Shown here: one piece after another, positions 44,646 through 55,698 of the stretch
Layout of the letters: every line of letters starts with the position of its first letter
Numbering within the stretch: the first letter of the stretch is position 1
Source: an uncultured Acidobacteriota bacterium
Lineage (GTDB): Bacteria; Acidobacteriota; Blastocatellia; RBC074
Reading direction: 5' to 3'
Length of the DNA: 64,000 bases
Assembly: GCA_902825875.1 (NCBI GenBank)
Contig: CADECP010000020.1
Location: 1-64,000, forward strand
The notes under the pieces: model-generated
What the model was told of the DNA's origin: nothing
Database searches by the model: none
Seen by the model: only the letters and a program-made list of their open reading frames with translations
Program-made: the position numbers and the translations under genes

Positions 44646-47600
44646 TTACCGGCAAGGAGGAGGAAAGACCGGAATCACAAAACTGTTGTTTGTATCCAAC
44701 GTCAGTTTATGCAGGTTGCGCCCCTGGTTATAAGCCGACGACGAAACCGACGTGTTGGGATTGAAGTTGATGACGGAACCGGAAATGCCTTTGTTGCCGT
44801 CGTTGCCCGAAATCCAAAACTTCATCCAGCCACTGGCTCCGGCTGGAATGAATTGTTCCAGTCGCGGAATCGTTCGCGGGAAGTTGGAAGACAACGTGCC
44901 GCGAAGCTGGCAACCGCCCGTCAGATTGAAGCTGGAACTGATTTCGGAATCGTTGTAAACGATGCCGAACAACGTTCCCAGCGGCGAAGTCCCCAAACCC
45001 AGATTGCCGCCGATGCGATTGATAATCACCATAGTGTCGTTGCCGTCGGCTCGGCTGGGAATGTCGTCCACAGCCAACGCGCGCGGCAATCGCCCGTAAC
45101 CGAGTCCGTCGAAATTCAACGTGGCAATCGGCGAAGTTTCGTCGCACAGCGAAGGCGAACCCGCCACCGCCGCAATCGCTTCGGCCTGAAGATTGGCCGC
45201 GTGGCCGGACGAAAACTTCACGTACTCATCGCCGATCAGGTAATTGAAATTGATCGGACAGCCAGTGATCGAATCCACAGCGACTGCAATCATGAAACCG
45301 GTTGTGCCCGGATCGAAATCCGCCAGCAAAAAGCTGGTCGTCTGATTGCGCGTCAGGCAAATGAAACTATCCGCCACCGAACAGCTATCGCCGTCAATGA
45401 AGAACAGATGCACAGCGGTGTCCTGTCCCGGATTGACGTTGGTGATGTTGATGCGTGTGTTTTGCACGGCAGGCACGGTCGGGTTGGACGTGTAGATGTT
45501 GTAAATCAACACCGAACCCGCTCGCTGGTCGCTGACTTCGGACAGCGCCGAAAACGCCACGCCAGGGCCTACCGGCGGCGCGCAGGTGCTGACCGACAAC
45601 ACAACATCGTCCGTCGTCGAACCGCAGGAAGGCTGGCTGGTGCTGGTGACGGTCAAACGCAAAGTGACGGTTCCAGTCCCGTTGACGTTGACCGAAGTCA
45701 CTGCGGTTCCCGGACTCAGAATGTTGGCAACCGCCGAGCCAGTCGAACCAACCACGCTCCATTGCGGAGTTCCGCCCGAAGCCGAACCATTCACCGTCAA
45801 CACCGTCGGATCACCAATGCGGCAAGCCGACAAATCGGCTCCGGCATTGGCGGTGGCAGCCGGGTTGAGCGTGACATTGGCCGAACTGCTGGCATTGCAA
45901 CCGCCCGGCGCGCTGACTGAAACCGACAACACAGTGGTTCCGCTGTCGCCCGCCGTCCAAGTGACCGTGCGGGAAGTTTGTCCGCTGGTGATTGTTCCGT
46001 TGGTGATCGTCCAGTTGTAACCGGCTCCCTGCCCCGCGTCCGGAACCGAAGCCGTGTTGCCCGTCGAAGCCGCGCAAACCGTCGCCGGAGCAGTGATCGC
46101 CGCTGAAATCGCATTGCTGGTGGTCAGGACGACTTCGTCGCTGGCCGTGCCGCAACTGGAATTGCTGTTGGCCGTGAAGCGCAACGTCACAGAACCGATA
46201 CCAGCAACACTGACCGAAGTGCTGGCGCTGTTTTGGCTGGCCAGATTGGCCGCAGCCGTTCCGGTCGAACCCACCACAGTCCACGCCGGTGAAGCCGGAA
46301 CGCCATTGCCGACTGTTCCGCTGACTGTGAACGCGGTCGCGCCGCTGCCTGTCGCGCAAAGCGTCTGGTCAACTCCGGCATTGGCAGTCGGCAAAGCGTT
46401 CGCCGCCAGCACCACATCGTCCGAAGCAGAACCGCAGCCGCCCGTTCCCGTAACGGTCAATCGCAAAGTCACCGTTCCTGCGCCAGTGACGTTGGCCACT
46501 GTGTTGGCGCTTCCGGGACTGACGATTCCAGCCGCAGCCGTTCCGGTCGAAGCGACCACGCTCCAACTCGGAGTTCCGCCGGAAACCGTTCCAGTCAAAT
46601 TGAATGCAACGGTTCCCTGCGCCGTCTGACAAGTTGTTTGATCCGCTCCGGCGGCGGCAGAAGCCGTCGAAGTGATTGACGCCTGTTTGGAACCTGTGGC
46701 GACGCATCCGGCTCCGGCGGTGATGGTGACGCCAATGGTCACTGTGCCTGAAGCGGCGGCAGTCCAGGTAATCTGGCTGGTTCCCTGCCCGGCAGTGATC
46801 GTTCCGTTCGTCACCGTCCAGTTGTAGCCCGCGCCTGTTCCCGCGCTCAGCACCGAAGCGATGTTGCCGGTCGAATTGGCGCAAACCGTTGACGGAGCGG
46901 AAATCGTCGTCGTTGGCGAAGACGTGAAGCTGATTTTGATTTGATCGCTAACCGCTCCGCAGATTCCGGCAGGGTTATCGGTCGTCAATGTCAGCGTCAC
47001 AGACTTGGCCGAAATCTCCGCCGCCGAAGGCGTGTACGCCGCGTTCAACGTGTTTCGATTCGGCGTGAAAGTGCCGGTTCCGCCAACCCAGCTTGCGCTG
47101 CTGGCCGAACCTCCGAATGAACCGGCCAACGTGACCGGAGCGCCTCCGCAAAGATTTTGATCCGGGCCGGCATTTACCGTCGCAGCCGGATTGATCGTGA
47201 TGACCATCTGGTCTCTAGCCGCGCCGCAAGGCCCAGCCGGATCGTTGGTCGTTAATGTCAACGTCACCTTTCCGGCTGCAATTTCTGCCGCAGATGGCGT
47301 GTACGTGGCATTCAGCGTATTTCGGTTCGGCAGGAATGACCCTGTGCCGCCAACCCAGGAACCGCTGGAAGCTCCGCTGCCAATCGCACCTGCCAACCCA
47401 ACGCTGGGACTGGACGCACAAACCGTTCGGTCGGCTCCGGCGTTGGCGGTGGGAGCAGCGGTGAAATTGATGCGAACTTGATCGCTGGTCGCTCCGCAGG
47501 CTCCGTCAGGATTGTTCGTCGTCAAAGTCAGCGTCACTCCGCCAGCGGCAATTTCTCCGGCAGTCGGCGTGTAGGTCACATTCAGCGAATTGGCGTTCGG

Positions 47601-49820
47601 AGAAAAAACGCCCGCGCCGCCGCTCCACGATGCTCCAGTGGCCGAGCCGCTGATCGAACCTGCCAAAGAAGCCACAGGGCTGGCCGCGCAAATCGTTTGA
47701 TCCAGTCCGGCGTTGGCACGAGCGGCTGGGCTGATGGCGATAACCATTTGATCGCTGACCGCTCCGCAAGGGCCGACAGGGTTGTTGGTCGTCAAAGTCA
47801 GCGTCACGGTTCCGGCGGCGAGTTCCGCCGCAGTCGGCGTGTAAGTCGCATTCAACGTGCTGGCGCTCGGCGTAAAAGTTCCCGCGCCGCCGCTCCAGGT
47901 TCCGAAAGCCGCGCTGCCTCCAATCTGACCGGCCAGAACGATTGCCGAACTGGTGGCACAGACTTCGCGGTCGGCTCCGGCGTTGACCGTTGCCGCCGGA
48001 TTGATAGATATCTTCATTTGATCCCTGCCCGTGCCGCAGCTTCCGCCAGAAGTCGTCAAAGTCAACGTGACTTCTTTGGCGGCGATGTCAGCCGGAGAAG
48101 GCGTGTAAACCGCGTTCAAGGCATTGGCATCCGGCGAAAAAGTTCCGGTTCCGCTGGTCGTCCAGATTCCTCCAGGAGCGCCGCCAATGGCTCCGACAAG
48201 TTTCGCCGTCGGGTTGTTCGCACAAATAATCTGGTCAGTTCCGGCCTGCGCCGACGCAGTGGCTCCGATGATGACATTCATCGAATCGCTGATGACATTG
48301 CACGGCCCTGTGGTCGTCAGTTTCAGAGTGACAGAACCTGCGGCGATTTCCGCCGCCGTCGGAGTGTAGCTAGCGTTCAGAGTTTTGGCGTCCGGCGTGA
48401 AAGTTCCTTTGCCGCCGCTCCAAACTCCGCCGGTCGCGCCTCCGCCGACTGAACCGCCAAGAAAAACTGTCGGCGCTGCGGCACAGGTTCTGAGGTCAGC
48501 GCCTGCGTTGACGGTCGCCGCCGAAGTCAGATTCACTGTTCCCAGCGCAGACAACGACAAACAACCATTGGAATCTTTGACCGTCACGGTGTACGTGCCC
48601 GGCGAAGAAACGCTGATGGATTGAGTCTTGGCCGAAAAATCGCCAGGCCCAGTCCAGGTAAAGCTGTACGGCGCGAGTCCGCCATTCACTGTCGCGTTCA
48701 GCGTAGCCGTTCCGCCCGAACAAATAACTTCGGAATTGACGGCCACAGTCGGAGCCGTTCCGAAATTCACCTGCAACGGATCGAGGAAATCTCGCACAGT
48801 TGCATCTGCGTTTTGCGAACTCTTGGATTTAATCAGAACGGTTTTGAAGCTCAGGCAGTTGGCGGTTTTGGCCAGCAATTGATTCAGATTGATTGCCGCT
48901 TCGGCAAAGGAATTCGCGGCATAAGTCGTTCCGCCGAAAGCTCCGAACGGAACGGCCACAGAATTGCCGTTGGCGGCGAGAAAGGTCAACGCTGCGGAAT
49001 CGGACGACGAAACGACGCTCACCCAATCGAATGTATTTCCGGTCGCCTGCCACCGGTGAATGAACAATTCCGGTTTAGTGCTGCCCGCAAACATTTTGAT
49101 CGTAAACAGCAAATCTCCGATGGTGCGTCCGCCGTTTTGTCCCGCCGAACTGAATGTTCCGTTGGTGTTGGCGGTCAGCGTATTTTGCAGTAATTCAAAA
49201 TCCAGGTAGCTGTCAGCGCCGTTGCCGAGCCGGTCAACGCCAAACACAAGCCACAAATCCTGGTTCTTGTCTGTGGAAAGGTGCAACAAACCATTGTTGA
49301 TGTCGTCCGCCGTGGCGGCTTTTTGCGCCGCCCATCCCCAGTTATTCGGATTGTCGTTGGCTTTCAGACCGCTTTTGAACATGTTGTCGTTGGCATTGTT
49401 GAACGCATCGGTTCGACGAAAAGTCTTGCCTGTATCCAACGAAGCTCCTGCGCCTGAGAAAACGCCCACGCCGGTTCCGGCGACTCCCGGAACCCAGTCT
49501 GTCGTGTTTGCGTTTGGCGAGTTGGATTCCAGATTGCCTTCAATATCGAACCCGGAACCGGGATCGCCGGTCGGAGCAACGGTCACTGACACAACAGGGC
49601 CTTGCGCGGCGGCAACCGGAAAAGAATTTTTATTGGATTTGAGCTTTACTTGTTCAACAGGAGTGGAGTTGTCGGAAATTTTCGACGATGAAGATGGAAA
49701 AATCCCATCCAGAATTCTGGCGTTGCCAGTGGTGACGGCGATTAAGCCCGAAGCCAGTCCAATGGCTAGAAATAAGGACACGGTGATTGCGGTAAACGCT
49801 TTTGAACGCAGGCGCAACAT
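44646..49820 (-). CDS. Giant secreted repeat protein with six ~89-residue repeats and PKD/Ig-like domains
   Basis: Protein of 1724 residues with AGGAGG seven bases before the ATG. A signal helix (about residues 8-30) is followed by a unique region (about 80-365). Then come one Ig-like module ([15 protein letters not shown]) and six repeats of about 89 residues (about 430-960) with the pattern [35 protein letters not shown] and CG..SDQM. About five PKD/Ig-like modules follow ([30 protein letters not shown]), then a 280-residue C-terminal region with [23 protein letters not shown]. Such modules are known in adhesin-like surface proteins of Bacteroidetes and other phyla. No enzyme motif or TIGR03437 domain is seen. 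It is probably a surface or matrix protein. Confidence 0.85.
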   Translation of the reverse strand: MLRLRSKAFTAITVSLFLAIGLASGLIAVTTGNARILDGIFPSSSSKISDNSTPVEQVKLKSNKNSFPVAAAQGPVVSVTVAPTGDPGSGFDIEGNLESNSPNANTTDWVPGVAGTGVGVFSGAGASLDTGKTFRRTDAFNNANDNMFKSGLKANDNPNNWGWAAQKAATADDINNGLLHLSTDKNQDLWLVFGVDRLGNGADSYLDFELLQNTLTANTNGTFSSAGQNGGRTIGDLLFTIKMFAGSTKPELFIHRWQATGNTFDWVSVVSSSDSAALTFLAANGNSVAVPFGAFGGTTYAANSFAEAAINLNQLLAKTANCLSFKTVLIKSKSSQNADATVRDFLDPLQVNFGTAPTVAVNSEVICSGGTATLNATVNGGLAPYSFTWTGPGDFSAKTQSISVSSPGTYTVTVKDSNGCLSLSALGTVNLTSAATVNAGADLRTCAAAPTVFLGGSVGGGATGGVWSGGKGTFTPDAKTLNASYTPTAAEIAAGSVTLKLTTTGPCNVISDSMNVIIGATASAQAGTDQIICANNPTAKLVGAIGGAPGGIWTTSGTGTFSPDANALNAVYTPSPADIAAKEVTLTLTTSGGSCGTGRDQMKISINPAATVNAGADREVCATSSAIVLAGQIGGSAAFGTWSGGAGTFTPSASTLNATYTPTAAELAAGTVTLTLTTNNPVGPCGAVSDQMVIAISPAARANAGLDQTICAASPVASLAGSISGSATGASWSGGAGVFSPNANSLNVTYTPTAGEIAAGGVTLTLTTNNPDGACGATSDQVRINFTAAPTANAGADRTVCASSPSVGLAGAIGSGASSGSWVGGTGSFLPNRNTLNATYTPSAAEIAAGKVTLTLTTNDPAGPCGAARDQMVITINPAATVNAGPDQNLCGGAPVTLAGSFGGSASSASWVGGTGTFTPNRNTLNAAYTPSAAEISAKSVTLTLTTDNPAGICGAVSDQIKISFTSSPTTTISAPSTVCANSTGNIASVLSAGTGAGYNWTVTNGTITAGQGTSQITWTAAASGTVTIGVTITAGAGCVATGSKQASITSTASAAAGADQTTCQTAQGTVAFNLTGTVSGGTPSWSVVASTGTAAAGIVSPGSANTVANVTGAGTVTLRLTVTGTGGCGSASDDVVLAANALPTANAGVDQTLCATGSGATAFTVSGTVGNGVPASPAWTVVGSTGTAAANLASQNSASTSVSVAGIGSVTLRFTANSNSSCGTASDEVVLTTSNAISAAITAPATVCAASTGNTASVPDAGQGAGYNWTITNGTITSGQTSRTVTWTAGDSGTTVLSVSVSAPGGCNASSSANVTLNPAATANAGADLSACRIGDPTVLTVNGSASGGTPQWSVVGSTGSAVANILSPGTAVTSVNVNGTGTVTLRLTVTSTSQPSCGSTTDDVVLSVSTCAPPVGPGVAFSALSEVSDQRAGSVLIYNIYTSNPTVPAVQNTRINITNVNPGQDTAVHLFFIDGDSCSVADSFICLTRNQTTSFLLADFDPGTTGFMIAVAVDSITGCPINFNYLIGDEYVKFSSGHAANLQAEAIAAVAGSPSLCDETSPIATLNFDGLGYGRLPRALAVDDIPSRADGNDTMVIINRIGGNLGLGTSPLGTLFGIVYNDSEISSSFNLTGGCQLRGTLSSNFPRTIPRLEQFIPAGASGWMKFWISGNDGNKGISGSVINFNPNTSVSSSAYNQGRNLHKLTLDTNNSFVIPVFPPPCR
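46930..48540 (-). repeat. Six tandem ~267-base repeats inside the giant gene
   Basis: The six repeat units that encode about 89 residues each run over this range. They are diverged in DNA sequence but share the protein pattern [12 protein letters not shown] and VTLTLTT. The spacing is even, which points to past tandem duplication. Confidence 0.7.
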
Positions 49821-50196
49821 TGAAGCTACCTCCTAATGATTGGTGGTCATTCGTTGCCAGCCCACACGCGGAAATAGGCCACCGGCTGACACGAACTCTC
49901 AATCCGAAAGCGATGATTCAAAATAGGGGAATCAAAATTGGAAATGAATTTTCACCGGCTTGTGGAAAAAAGGCTGGATGGTTCCGGGCGGTTTATCCAG
50001 TGAGGCTCACAAGCCAACTATTGAACTGCTTCAGATTATGGCACGAGCATTTAGGATGGCCTACGAATATAATTTTTCTGCTAACATTAACTTGCTTGCC
50101 GCAGACAGTGGATTAATCAACTTGCTTCAATGAATTACGAATTGGCTCGGTTTTGACCAAACTCCACGAGCCATCAAATTTTTGGAGAAAACCAGT
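49821..50196. promoter_or_regulatory. Divergent intergenic region between the giant gene and the carboxypeptidase-regulatory pair
   Basis: A 376-base gap between two divergent genes, which should contain both promoters. TATAAT is seen at 50068-50073 on the plus strand without a convincing -35. A weak hairpin (GGCTCG at 50144, CGAGCC at 50167) lies before the second gene. No coding frame or tRNA is seen. Confidence 0.35.
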
Positions 50197-51897
50197 ATGA
50201 AATCAGCCGCACAATTTCTTTTGCTATGTTTCCTGTTGTCCATGACCACAACGATGATGGCGCAAACACCACAGACCAAAACTCCGGGAACAATTTCCGG
50301 TCGCGTCACCGCCGGTTCCGATCCGGCAGCAGGCGTCGAGGTCATGTTGAAGCCGGGCGGCAATTCTCCGATGTCCGACATCCTGCAATCTGGCCCGGCA
50401 ATTACGGCGACAACCGATTCCGCTGGATGGTTCAAGATCACGGGAATTGCGCCAGGCAGTTACCGCATCCTGGCCTACGCTCCGGCGCACGTCGTCGAAG
50501 GCGAAACAAATCCTCTCACGCCCGGCAAAGTCGTCAACATTGGCGAAGGCGAAACAATTGAAAACATCAACTTTTCCATTACGCGCGGCGGAGTCGTCAC
50601 TGGCAAAGTCACAGACCCCGACAATCGCGCAGTAATTGCCGAACCGGTTCGCGCTTACAAACTGGACGCCAGCGGCAAACGCAGTTCTTCGGGCATACCG
50701 GATTTCGCCAACATGTGGCAAACCGATGATCGCGGCGTGTATCGCATCTTCGGCCTGGAACCTGGAAAGTACATCGTTGCCGCCGGAGCCGCGTCGGAAG
50801 ACGCAATTCTGCGAATGGCGGGCGGAGGCGGCACGTATTACCGCCGCACGTTTTACCCCGAAGCCGTCGAAGAAGCCGAAGCCAAAGTCATCGAAGTGAC
50901 TTCTGGCGGTGAAGTCGAAAGCATAGACATCAAACTTGTGGCTGCTTCCAGAAGCAAAACTTTTGCCGCGACAGGTCGCGTCATCGAAGCCGAAACCGGC
51001 AAACCTGTTCCCGGCGTGATGATCGGTTACGGCGTGACCAAAGAAGGCTCCGGCAGTTTCGGCTTCGGCAATTCGGCGACGAATTCGGCGGGCGAATTCC
51101 GGTTGGAAGGTTTGACGCCGAACACTTACAACACTTTCGTCATCGGCCTGGAAGCCAGCGAAAATTACGCCAACTCAGTCAGCTTTGAAATTACCGGCAG
51201 CGACGTTTCCGGCCTGGAAATCAAAATGAATCGCGGATCGAGCATCAGCGGCATCGCCGTCATCGAAGGCTCAGCCGATCCCACGCTGCGCGAAAAACTG
51301 ACCAAAGTCCGAATCAACGCACGAACCATTAGCAGTGGTGACAATCCGATGGGGATGGAGCTTGATTTTGGCGGAGGCGCTGGTCAGATCGTCGCCAATG
51401 GCACATTCAAACTCGGCGGCATCAAGCCCGGCAAAGTCCAATTGTTCGCCAACACCTTCATGGCTGAAAAAGGCTTTTCACTGCTGCGCGTTGAACACAA
51501 CGGCGCTGAGGTCAAAGAACTGCAATTGAACGCTGGCGACCGGCTGACCGGCTTGCGGCTGGTGTTTGCTTACGGTACGGCCAGCATCGCCGGACGAGTC
51601 GAAGTTCGCGGCGGAACTTTGCCCGCTGGCACAAGACTTATGGTCAGAGCCAAACGCGAAGGCGCCTCCGAAGAAGGTTTTAGTTTTGGCACTGGCAGCG
51701 CGGAAGTGGATGCTCGCGGCCAGTTTTTGCTTGAAGGATTGTCGGCAGGCACTTATCGGGTGACGCTTTCCGTTCCGTCGTTTAACGCTGGAACCTCAGA
51801 GTTCAAGTTGCCGAAAGTCGAACAAACCGTTTCGGTCGCCAGCAGCGGACGGCAAGAAGTGTTTTTGGTTGTGGATTTGTCGAAGGAGGAGAAATGA
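50197..51897 (+). CDS. Carboxypeptidase-regulatory-like domain protein, secreted (first of pair)
   Basis: About 566 residues from ATG 50197 with GGAG upstream. A signal peptide (about 1-22) is followed by several CarboxypepD_reg-like beta-sandwich repeats: GTISGRVTAGSDPAAGVEVML, GVVTGKVTDPDNRAVIAEPVRAY, FAATGRVIEAETGKPVPGVMI and ASIAGRVEVRGG. Linking segments such as TDDRGVYRIFGLEPGKYIVAAGA follow the family pattern. These domains occur in many acidobacterial surface proteins and TonB-linked receptors; no enzyme motif is visible. Its TGA overlaps the next gene's ATG (ATGA at 51894), and that gene has the same architecture, so the two probably form a translationally coupled pair. Confidence 0.82.
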   Translation: MKSAAQFLLLCFLLSMTTTMMAQTPQTKTPGTISGRVTAGSDPAAGVEVMLKPGGNSPMSDILQSGPAITATTDSAGWFKITGIAPGSYRILAYAPAHVVEGETNPLTPGKVVNIGEGETIENINFSITRGGVVTGKVTDPDNRAVIAEPVRAYKLDASGKRSSSGIPDFANMWQTDDRGVYRIFGLEPGKYIVAAGAASEDAILRMAGGGGTYYRRTFYPEAVEEAEAKVIEVTSGGEVESIDIKLVAASRSKTFAATGRVIEAETGKPVPGVMIGYGVTKEGSGSFGFGNSATNSAGEFRLEGLTPNTYNTFVIGLEASENYANSVSFEITGSDVSGLEIKMNRGSSISGIAVIEGSADPTLREKLTKVRINARTISSGDNPMGMELDFGGGAGQIVANGTFKLGGIKPGKVQLFANTFMAEKGFSLLRVEHNGAEVKELQLNAGDRLTGLRLVFAYGTASIAGRVEVRGGTLPAGTRLMVRAKREGASEEGFSFGTGSAEVDARGQFLLEGLSAGTYRVTLSVPSFNAGTSEFKLPKVEQTVSVASSGRQEVFLVVDLSKEEK

Positions 51898-53696
51898 CAG
51901 AGAGGCAGAGGGACAGAGGGATTGAGCGACGAAGCGCGCGAGTGTTGTTTTCGCTCAGCGTACTCGTTGTGAGTTTGATGATGTCGGCGAATGCTTTTGC
52001 TCAGAGGGCGACCGGCTCCATTTCCGGTCGAGTCGTCACCGAAGAAGGCCAGCCGATTCCACACGCCAAGGTCAACATTGTCGGCGTTGGCGGCGGAGTC
52101 AAAAAAGCCTTGTCCGGGCGAATGGAAATCGTCACCGATGAATCCGGAAACTTCATTGCCGACAAACTTGACCCGGCGTCGTATTCGATCACTGCCAGCG
52201 CGCCGGGTTATGTCGTGTTGCCGAGCGAAAAAGTTGCGGGACAATTCGGCGCTGGCACGGCGAAATACGCCCGCGTAGGTGATTCGGTGACGATCCGCAT
52301 GCTGCGCGGCGGCGTCATCACCGGGCGAGTTGTGAACGCTTCGGGCGAACCGGTCATCGGCATCACCGTCGAAGCTTCCCGCGTGCGTGACGAAGCCGGT
52401 AGGCGTATCACAGAACAAACCAACGTGAATGAAATGGTGCTGGGTCGCCAAACTGACGACCGTGGCGTTTATCGAATTTACGGACTGGCTCCGGGAGCTT
52501 ATGTCGTCAATGTCGGCGCGGGAAGCATGGGCTTTTCGTTGAAATCAAATCCTTTCTCTGGCCGCGCGAAAATTTATTACCCGTCGGCCACGCGCGACAC
52601 CGCAGCCGAAGTCACCGTTCGCAGCGGCGAAGAAGCCAGCGGCATAGACATTCGGTATCGCGTCGAACGCGGAGCCGCCATCAGCGGCAAAATCATCGGC
52701 GCGCCAACCGGCGGTCAATCGGGGATGACTCCAACGGTGGTGACGCTGACCAAAGCCGGAGCCGACACTTTGATCGGGACTTCCGTCGTTTTGCCGATGA
52801 GCGAAAACAGCGGTTATTCGTTTTACGGATTGCCGAACGGCGAATACGAGGTGGTGGCGACCAAGCCTGACTTCAGCGGCGCTGACACCATGATGTCCGC
52901 GCCGCGCAAAGTGACCGTCAGCGGGCGCGACCTGACCGGAATTGATCTGGCTTTGCTGCCAACGGCTTCGATCAGCGGCACGATCAAGCTGGAAAAGCTG
53001 GCTGCGCCGCCCGCCGGACAGAAATGCGAATCCGGGCGCGATTCGTTTCTGGAAGAAATCATCTTGCAGGCAAAACCCGACGATCCGAATCAGAAATCGT
53101 CCGTCAACCAGATTTACGGCGGACTGGGAGCATCCGCTCCGAGCGACAAAGGCGAGTTCACAATTTCCAGCCTTAGAGCCGGACGGCACTTCGTCGAATC
53201 GCAATTGCCCGACGAACACTGGTTCACCAAATCCGTTTTGCTGACCACAGCCGCCGCGAACAATCCAACTGCGCGCGAAGCAGGCAAGAACGGCGTCACG
53301 CTGAAAGTCGGCGACAAGCTAACCGGTCTGGCCGTCACTCTGGCCGAAGGCGCTGCCGGTTTGAAAGGAAAACTCTCTGGCGACAAAGTGCCTTCGCGTG
53401 TGCGAATTCACCTGCTGCCCGCCGAACCTGAAGCCAAAGACGATTTGCTGCGGTTTGCCGAAGTCATCGCCGACGAATCTGGAGCATTCGCGTTTGCCAA
53501 CCTAGCGCCGGGAAAATATCTGTTGGCTGCGCGCGCAATTCCCGACAGCGAACCCAGCGACAAACCAGCAAAACCCGTTGCTTGGGATTCGCTCGAACGT
53601 GCCAAGCTCCGCAAAGAAGCCGAAACCGCCAATGCCGCTGTTGAATTGAAAACTTGCCAGCGCGTGACTGACTTCGCGCTGCGCTGGGTGAAATAA
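51894..53696 (+). CDS. Carboxypeptidase-regulatory-like domain protein, secreted (second of pair)
   Basis: Protein of 600 residues. The N-terminus is R-rich (TERQRDRGIERRSAR, encoded by heptamer-period DNA at 51896-51923) before a signal helix (about 16-35, ending NAFAQ). Repeats similar to those of its neighbour follow: GSISGRVVTEEGQPIPHAKVNIVG, GVITGRVVNASGEPVIGITVEA, TDDRGVYRIYGLAPGAYVVNVGAG, ASISGTIKLEKL and AGLKGKLSGDK. The shared domain order suggests old duplication followed by divergence. A later start codon (for example GTG within SARV) is possible because the first residues come from the repeat. No enzyme motif is seen. Confidence 0.82.
   Translation: MTERQRDRGIERRSARVLFSLSVLVVSLMMSANAFAQRATGSISGRVVTEEGQPIPHAKVNIVGVGGGVKKALSGRMEIVTDESGNFIADKLDPASYSITASAPGYVVLPSEKVAGQFGAGTAKYARVGDSVTIRMLRGGVITGRVVNASGEPVIGITVEASRVRDEAGRRITEQTNVNEMVLGRQTDDRGVYRIYGLAPGAYVVNVGAGSMGFSLKSNPFSGRAKIYYPSATRDTAAEVTVRSGEEASGIDIRYRVERGAAISGKIIGAPTGGQSGMTPTVVTLTKAGADTLIGTSVVLPMSENSGYSFYGLPNGEYEVVATKPDFSGADTMMSAPRKVTVSGRDLTGIDLALLPTASISGTIKLEKLAAPPAGQKCESGRDSFLEEIILQAKPDDPNQKSSVNQIYGGLGASAPSDKGEFTISSLRAGRHFVESQLPDEHWFTKSVLLTTAAANNPTAREAGKNGVTLKVGDKLTGLAVTLAEGAAGLKGKLSGDKVPSRVRIHLLPAEPEAKDDLLRFAEVIADESGAFAFANLAPGKYLLAARAIPDSEPSDKPAKPVAWDSLERAKLRKEAETANAAVELKTCQRVTDFALRWVK
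51896..51923 (+). repeat. Heptamer-period tract over a start codon
   Basis: Degenerate 7-base units (GACAGAG, AGGCAGA, GGGACAG, AGGGATT) begin at the ATG of the second carboxypeptidase-regulatory-like gene and encode its first residues. Confidence 0.45.
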
Positions 53697-53748
53697 CGGC
53701 TTTGTTCAGTGAGTCGGCGAGGATTACAATCCGGCTCGGAGGTGTTCC

Positions 53749-54423
53749 ATGACCGTAGCAACCAAAGAAGCTCTACAATTAGCCTTGGCAACGACAGCGA
53801 CGCCGGAACTCCACGGGTCGCCTCAGCCGCCGCTCAAACGTCTGTTCACATTGGAAGAGTTCGCGCAAATCGCCCACGCCTTGCCCGATGACAGAATGGA
53901 GTTAATCAATGGAGAAATCGTTATGGCGCCACCACCGGATAATTTTCATATCGAACAGACAATGGGAGTCGAATACTTACTTGCTCCTTATTACCAGGAA
54001 ATCGGAAAGCTGGGTTGCGTTAGCGTTGGATCAAGCGTTTGGTATGCCGTGCCGGTTGAACTGAAAAGTAGTTGGACGCAAGAAGGCGTCAAAGGCCCAA
54101 ACCATGTTTGCCCGGACGCTTCCGTTCCTTACCGCGATTATTTGAGAACCAACCGACGCCCGCCTGCTTTACTCGTCATCGAAGTCATTTCAGTTTCCGC
54201 CAAAAGCGAAATTGACCGCGATTTGGTTCACAAACCTGACATTTATGCCAGCCTGGAAATACCGACTTATTGGGTGATTGACCGCCGGGACAAAAGTGTT
54301 TGGGTTCACACCGAACCGGAGGATGGAAAATACGCGCGCCGTGCGCAGATCAAAGGCGATACCCAACTGCCAGCGACGGGCCTGGAATTCTTAAACATCA
54401 CTCCTTCGAAAATTTTTTCCTGA
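53749..54423 (+). CDS. Uma2 family (DUF820) endonuclease-like protein, second copy
   Basis: Protein of 224 residues. FTLEEFAQIAHALPDDRMELINGEIVMAPPP is the Uma2 opening. HVCPDASVPYRDY supplies the acidic site and ALLVIEVISVSAKSEIDRDLVHK the E-x-K-like part, followed by PTYWVIDRRDKSVWVH. It is distantly related to the copy at 43931-44542. A GGAGG motif lies near the ATG. It ends 15 bases from a convergent CBM9-like gene. Its role is unknown. Confidence 0.85.
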   Translation: MTVATKEALQLALATTATPELHGSPQPPLKRLFTLEEFAQIAHALPDDRMELINGEIVMAPPPDNFHIEQTMGVEYLLAPYYQEIGKLGCVSVGSSVWYAVPVELKSSWTQEGVKGPNHVCPDASVPYRDYLRTNRRPPALLVIEVISVSAKSEIDRDLVHKPDIYASLEIPTYWVIDRRDKSVWVHTEPEDGKYARRAQIKGDTQLPATGLEFLNITPSKIFS

Positions 54424-54438
54424 AAGACTTAGCACAAG

Positions 54439-55239
54439 TCACTTCCCGGCGAATTCGACGAAGCCCCATTTTTCCGGGATGTGCATGTTGATTTCACCTT
54501 GAGGCGACCAGACCCAGTTGTCTTCTTTGCGACCGGCGACTTTGCGGTATTTGCCATCGGCGATTTCGTGCTGCCATTCGACGCGCGAAAAATTCACGCG
54601 CCAGCGGTCGCCGATTTTCGGAGCGCCAATCGGACGCGGACTGCCGGTCAAATCTTTCCACGGCAGAGCCAGTTCCACAGACCAGCCGCGATCTTTGTCT
54701 TTTGGGTTGTTGAGCGTTCCCGCCACCGAAACAGCCGTTTTCAATCCGGTCGCATTCCATCCGTCGTTCGCCTTGCCCTTGAACCGATACGGTTTGTCGA
54801 GTTGCAAATCCCAGACGGTGTTCAGCGCGTTGATTTCGATTTCGTAATAATTCAGCGTATCGCCTTCGGGATCGAGAAAGACTTCAAAATCGTTGTCGTG
54901 AAAGATGACCGAATCGCGTTTGGTCAGCGTCGCCCAAACATGAGGCTCTTCCAGATCGGCGGCGAAATAAAAGTACATCTCGTCCCACAGCATCTTGGCG
55001 CGAGTTTTATATTTCGGTTTGGGTTTCGCGTCGCCTTCGATGTCAACGAACACTTCCGTCCATTTCGCGTTGCGCCACGCGGCATCATCGAGTTTGCCAT
55101 CAATGTTGACCGCGCTGACTGCTCGCTGGCAGACGTAATTCAGCGGTTGAGTTTGATTCGTTTGACCTGTCGTCAGCCCGCCGTAACTTAGCCACAATAT
55201 GCCAACGACGAAGATTCCCGCTCTCAAAATCTGTTTCAT
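54439..55239 (-). CDS. CBM9-like carbohydrate-binding protein, secreted
   Basis: About 266 residues from ATG 55239, which has GAGAGGAA upstream; longer reading upstream is not supported. A signal peptide (about 1-25) precedes a CBM9-type fold: VNIDGKLDDAAWRNAKWTEVFVDIEG, KTRAKMLWDEMYFYFAADLEEPHVWA, FEVFLDPEGDTLNYYEIEINALNTVWDL and ENWVWSPQGEINMHIPEKWG-like ends. CBM9-like modules bind sugars; this stand-alone form is common near sulfatases and glycoside hydrolases in acidobacteria and planctomycetes. No catalytic residue set is visible. A sulfatase remnant lies on the other side of the divergent region. Confidence 0.82.
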   Translation of the reverse strand: MKQILRAGIFVVGILWLSYGGLTTGQTNQTQPLNYVCQRAVSAVNIDGKLDDAAWRNAKWTEVFVDIEGDAKPKPKYKTRAKMLWDEMYFYFAADLEEPHVWATLTKRDSVIFHDNDFEVFLDPEGDTLNYYEIEINALNTVWDLQLDKPYRFKGKANDGWNATGLKTAVSVAGTLNNPKDKDRGWSVELALPWKDLTGSPRPIGAPKIGDRWRVNFSRVEWQHEIADGKYRKVAGRKEDNWVWSPQGEINMHIPEKWGFVEFAGK

Positions 55240-55448
55240 AAATTGGTTCCTCTCAAAGGCTGGCGTTTTACCACTTTCAAACTCCGCCGCAAAGAAGGTC
55301 GCTGTCCGAGTGTCGCCAAAGTCTGATGCCTGATGGATTGCTTCCTGAAAACGCTCCACTACAATCCCGCCGCAAGTTTATGAATGCGTTCGCTTGCTGG
55401 CAATTCGACTTACTGAACCACAAATTCAACAAATCACGACTTCACGAT

Positions 55449-55682
55449 ATGACGAACAAAAGATTCTTTATCTGGTTTGCGTTGTTCGCAGTATTTTTTG
55501 CGCTCGCTCCGGCAAAAGCTCAACAGCAGACCAAAACAAAACCCAACGTGCTGTTCATCGCTGCTGACCGAGCAATAGGAAAAAGGTTGGCAATGACTTA
55601 TGGCAATCAACAAAGTGACCTAACGCTCGACGCCGCAGGCACAGCGCAAAGACTAAGCTGCCTCTGTAAAAAACCTTTGTGA
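55449..55682 (+). pseudogene. Truncated sulfatase remnant
   Basis: Frame of 77 residues that begins like a secreted sulfatase: a signal helix (FFIWFALFAVFFALAPAKA) then KPNVLFIAAD, the usual N-terminal metal-site segment. After that aspartate the sulfatase pattern stops at once and about 35 unrelated residues follow to a stop. The rest of the enzyme (CxPxR, metal sites) is missing, so a deletion removed nearly all of it. Upstream frame to 55326 is not needed. It may still be translated but cannot be an active sulfatase. Confidence 0.65.
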
Positions 55683-55698
55683 TTAGGAGGCAAAGATC

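Noticed and set aside
44628-45920. Plus-strand frame of 430 codons opposite the giant surface protein
   Set aside because: Starts inside the terminator, has a repetitive low-complexity translation, and lies fully antisense to a gene with clear domains.
55449-55682. A selenoprotein with in-frame TGA
   Set aside because: The sequence after the TGA has no sulfatase or other homology; it starts the leader of the next gene.
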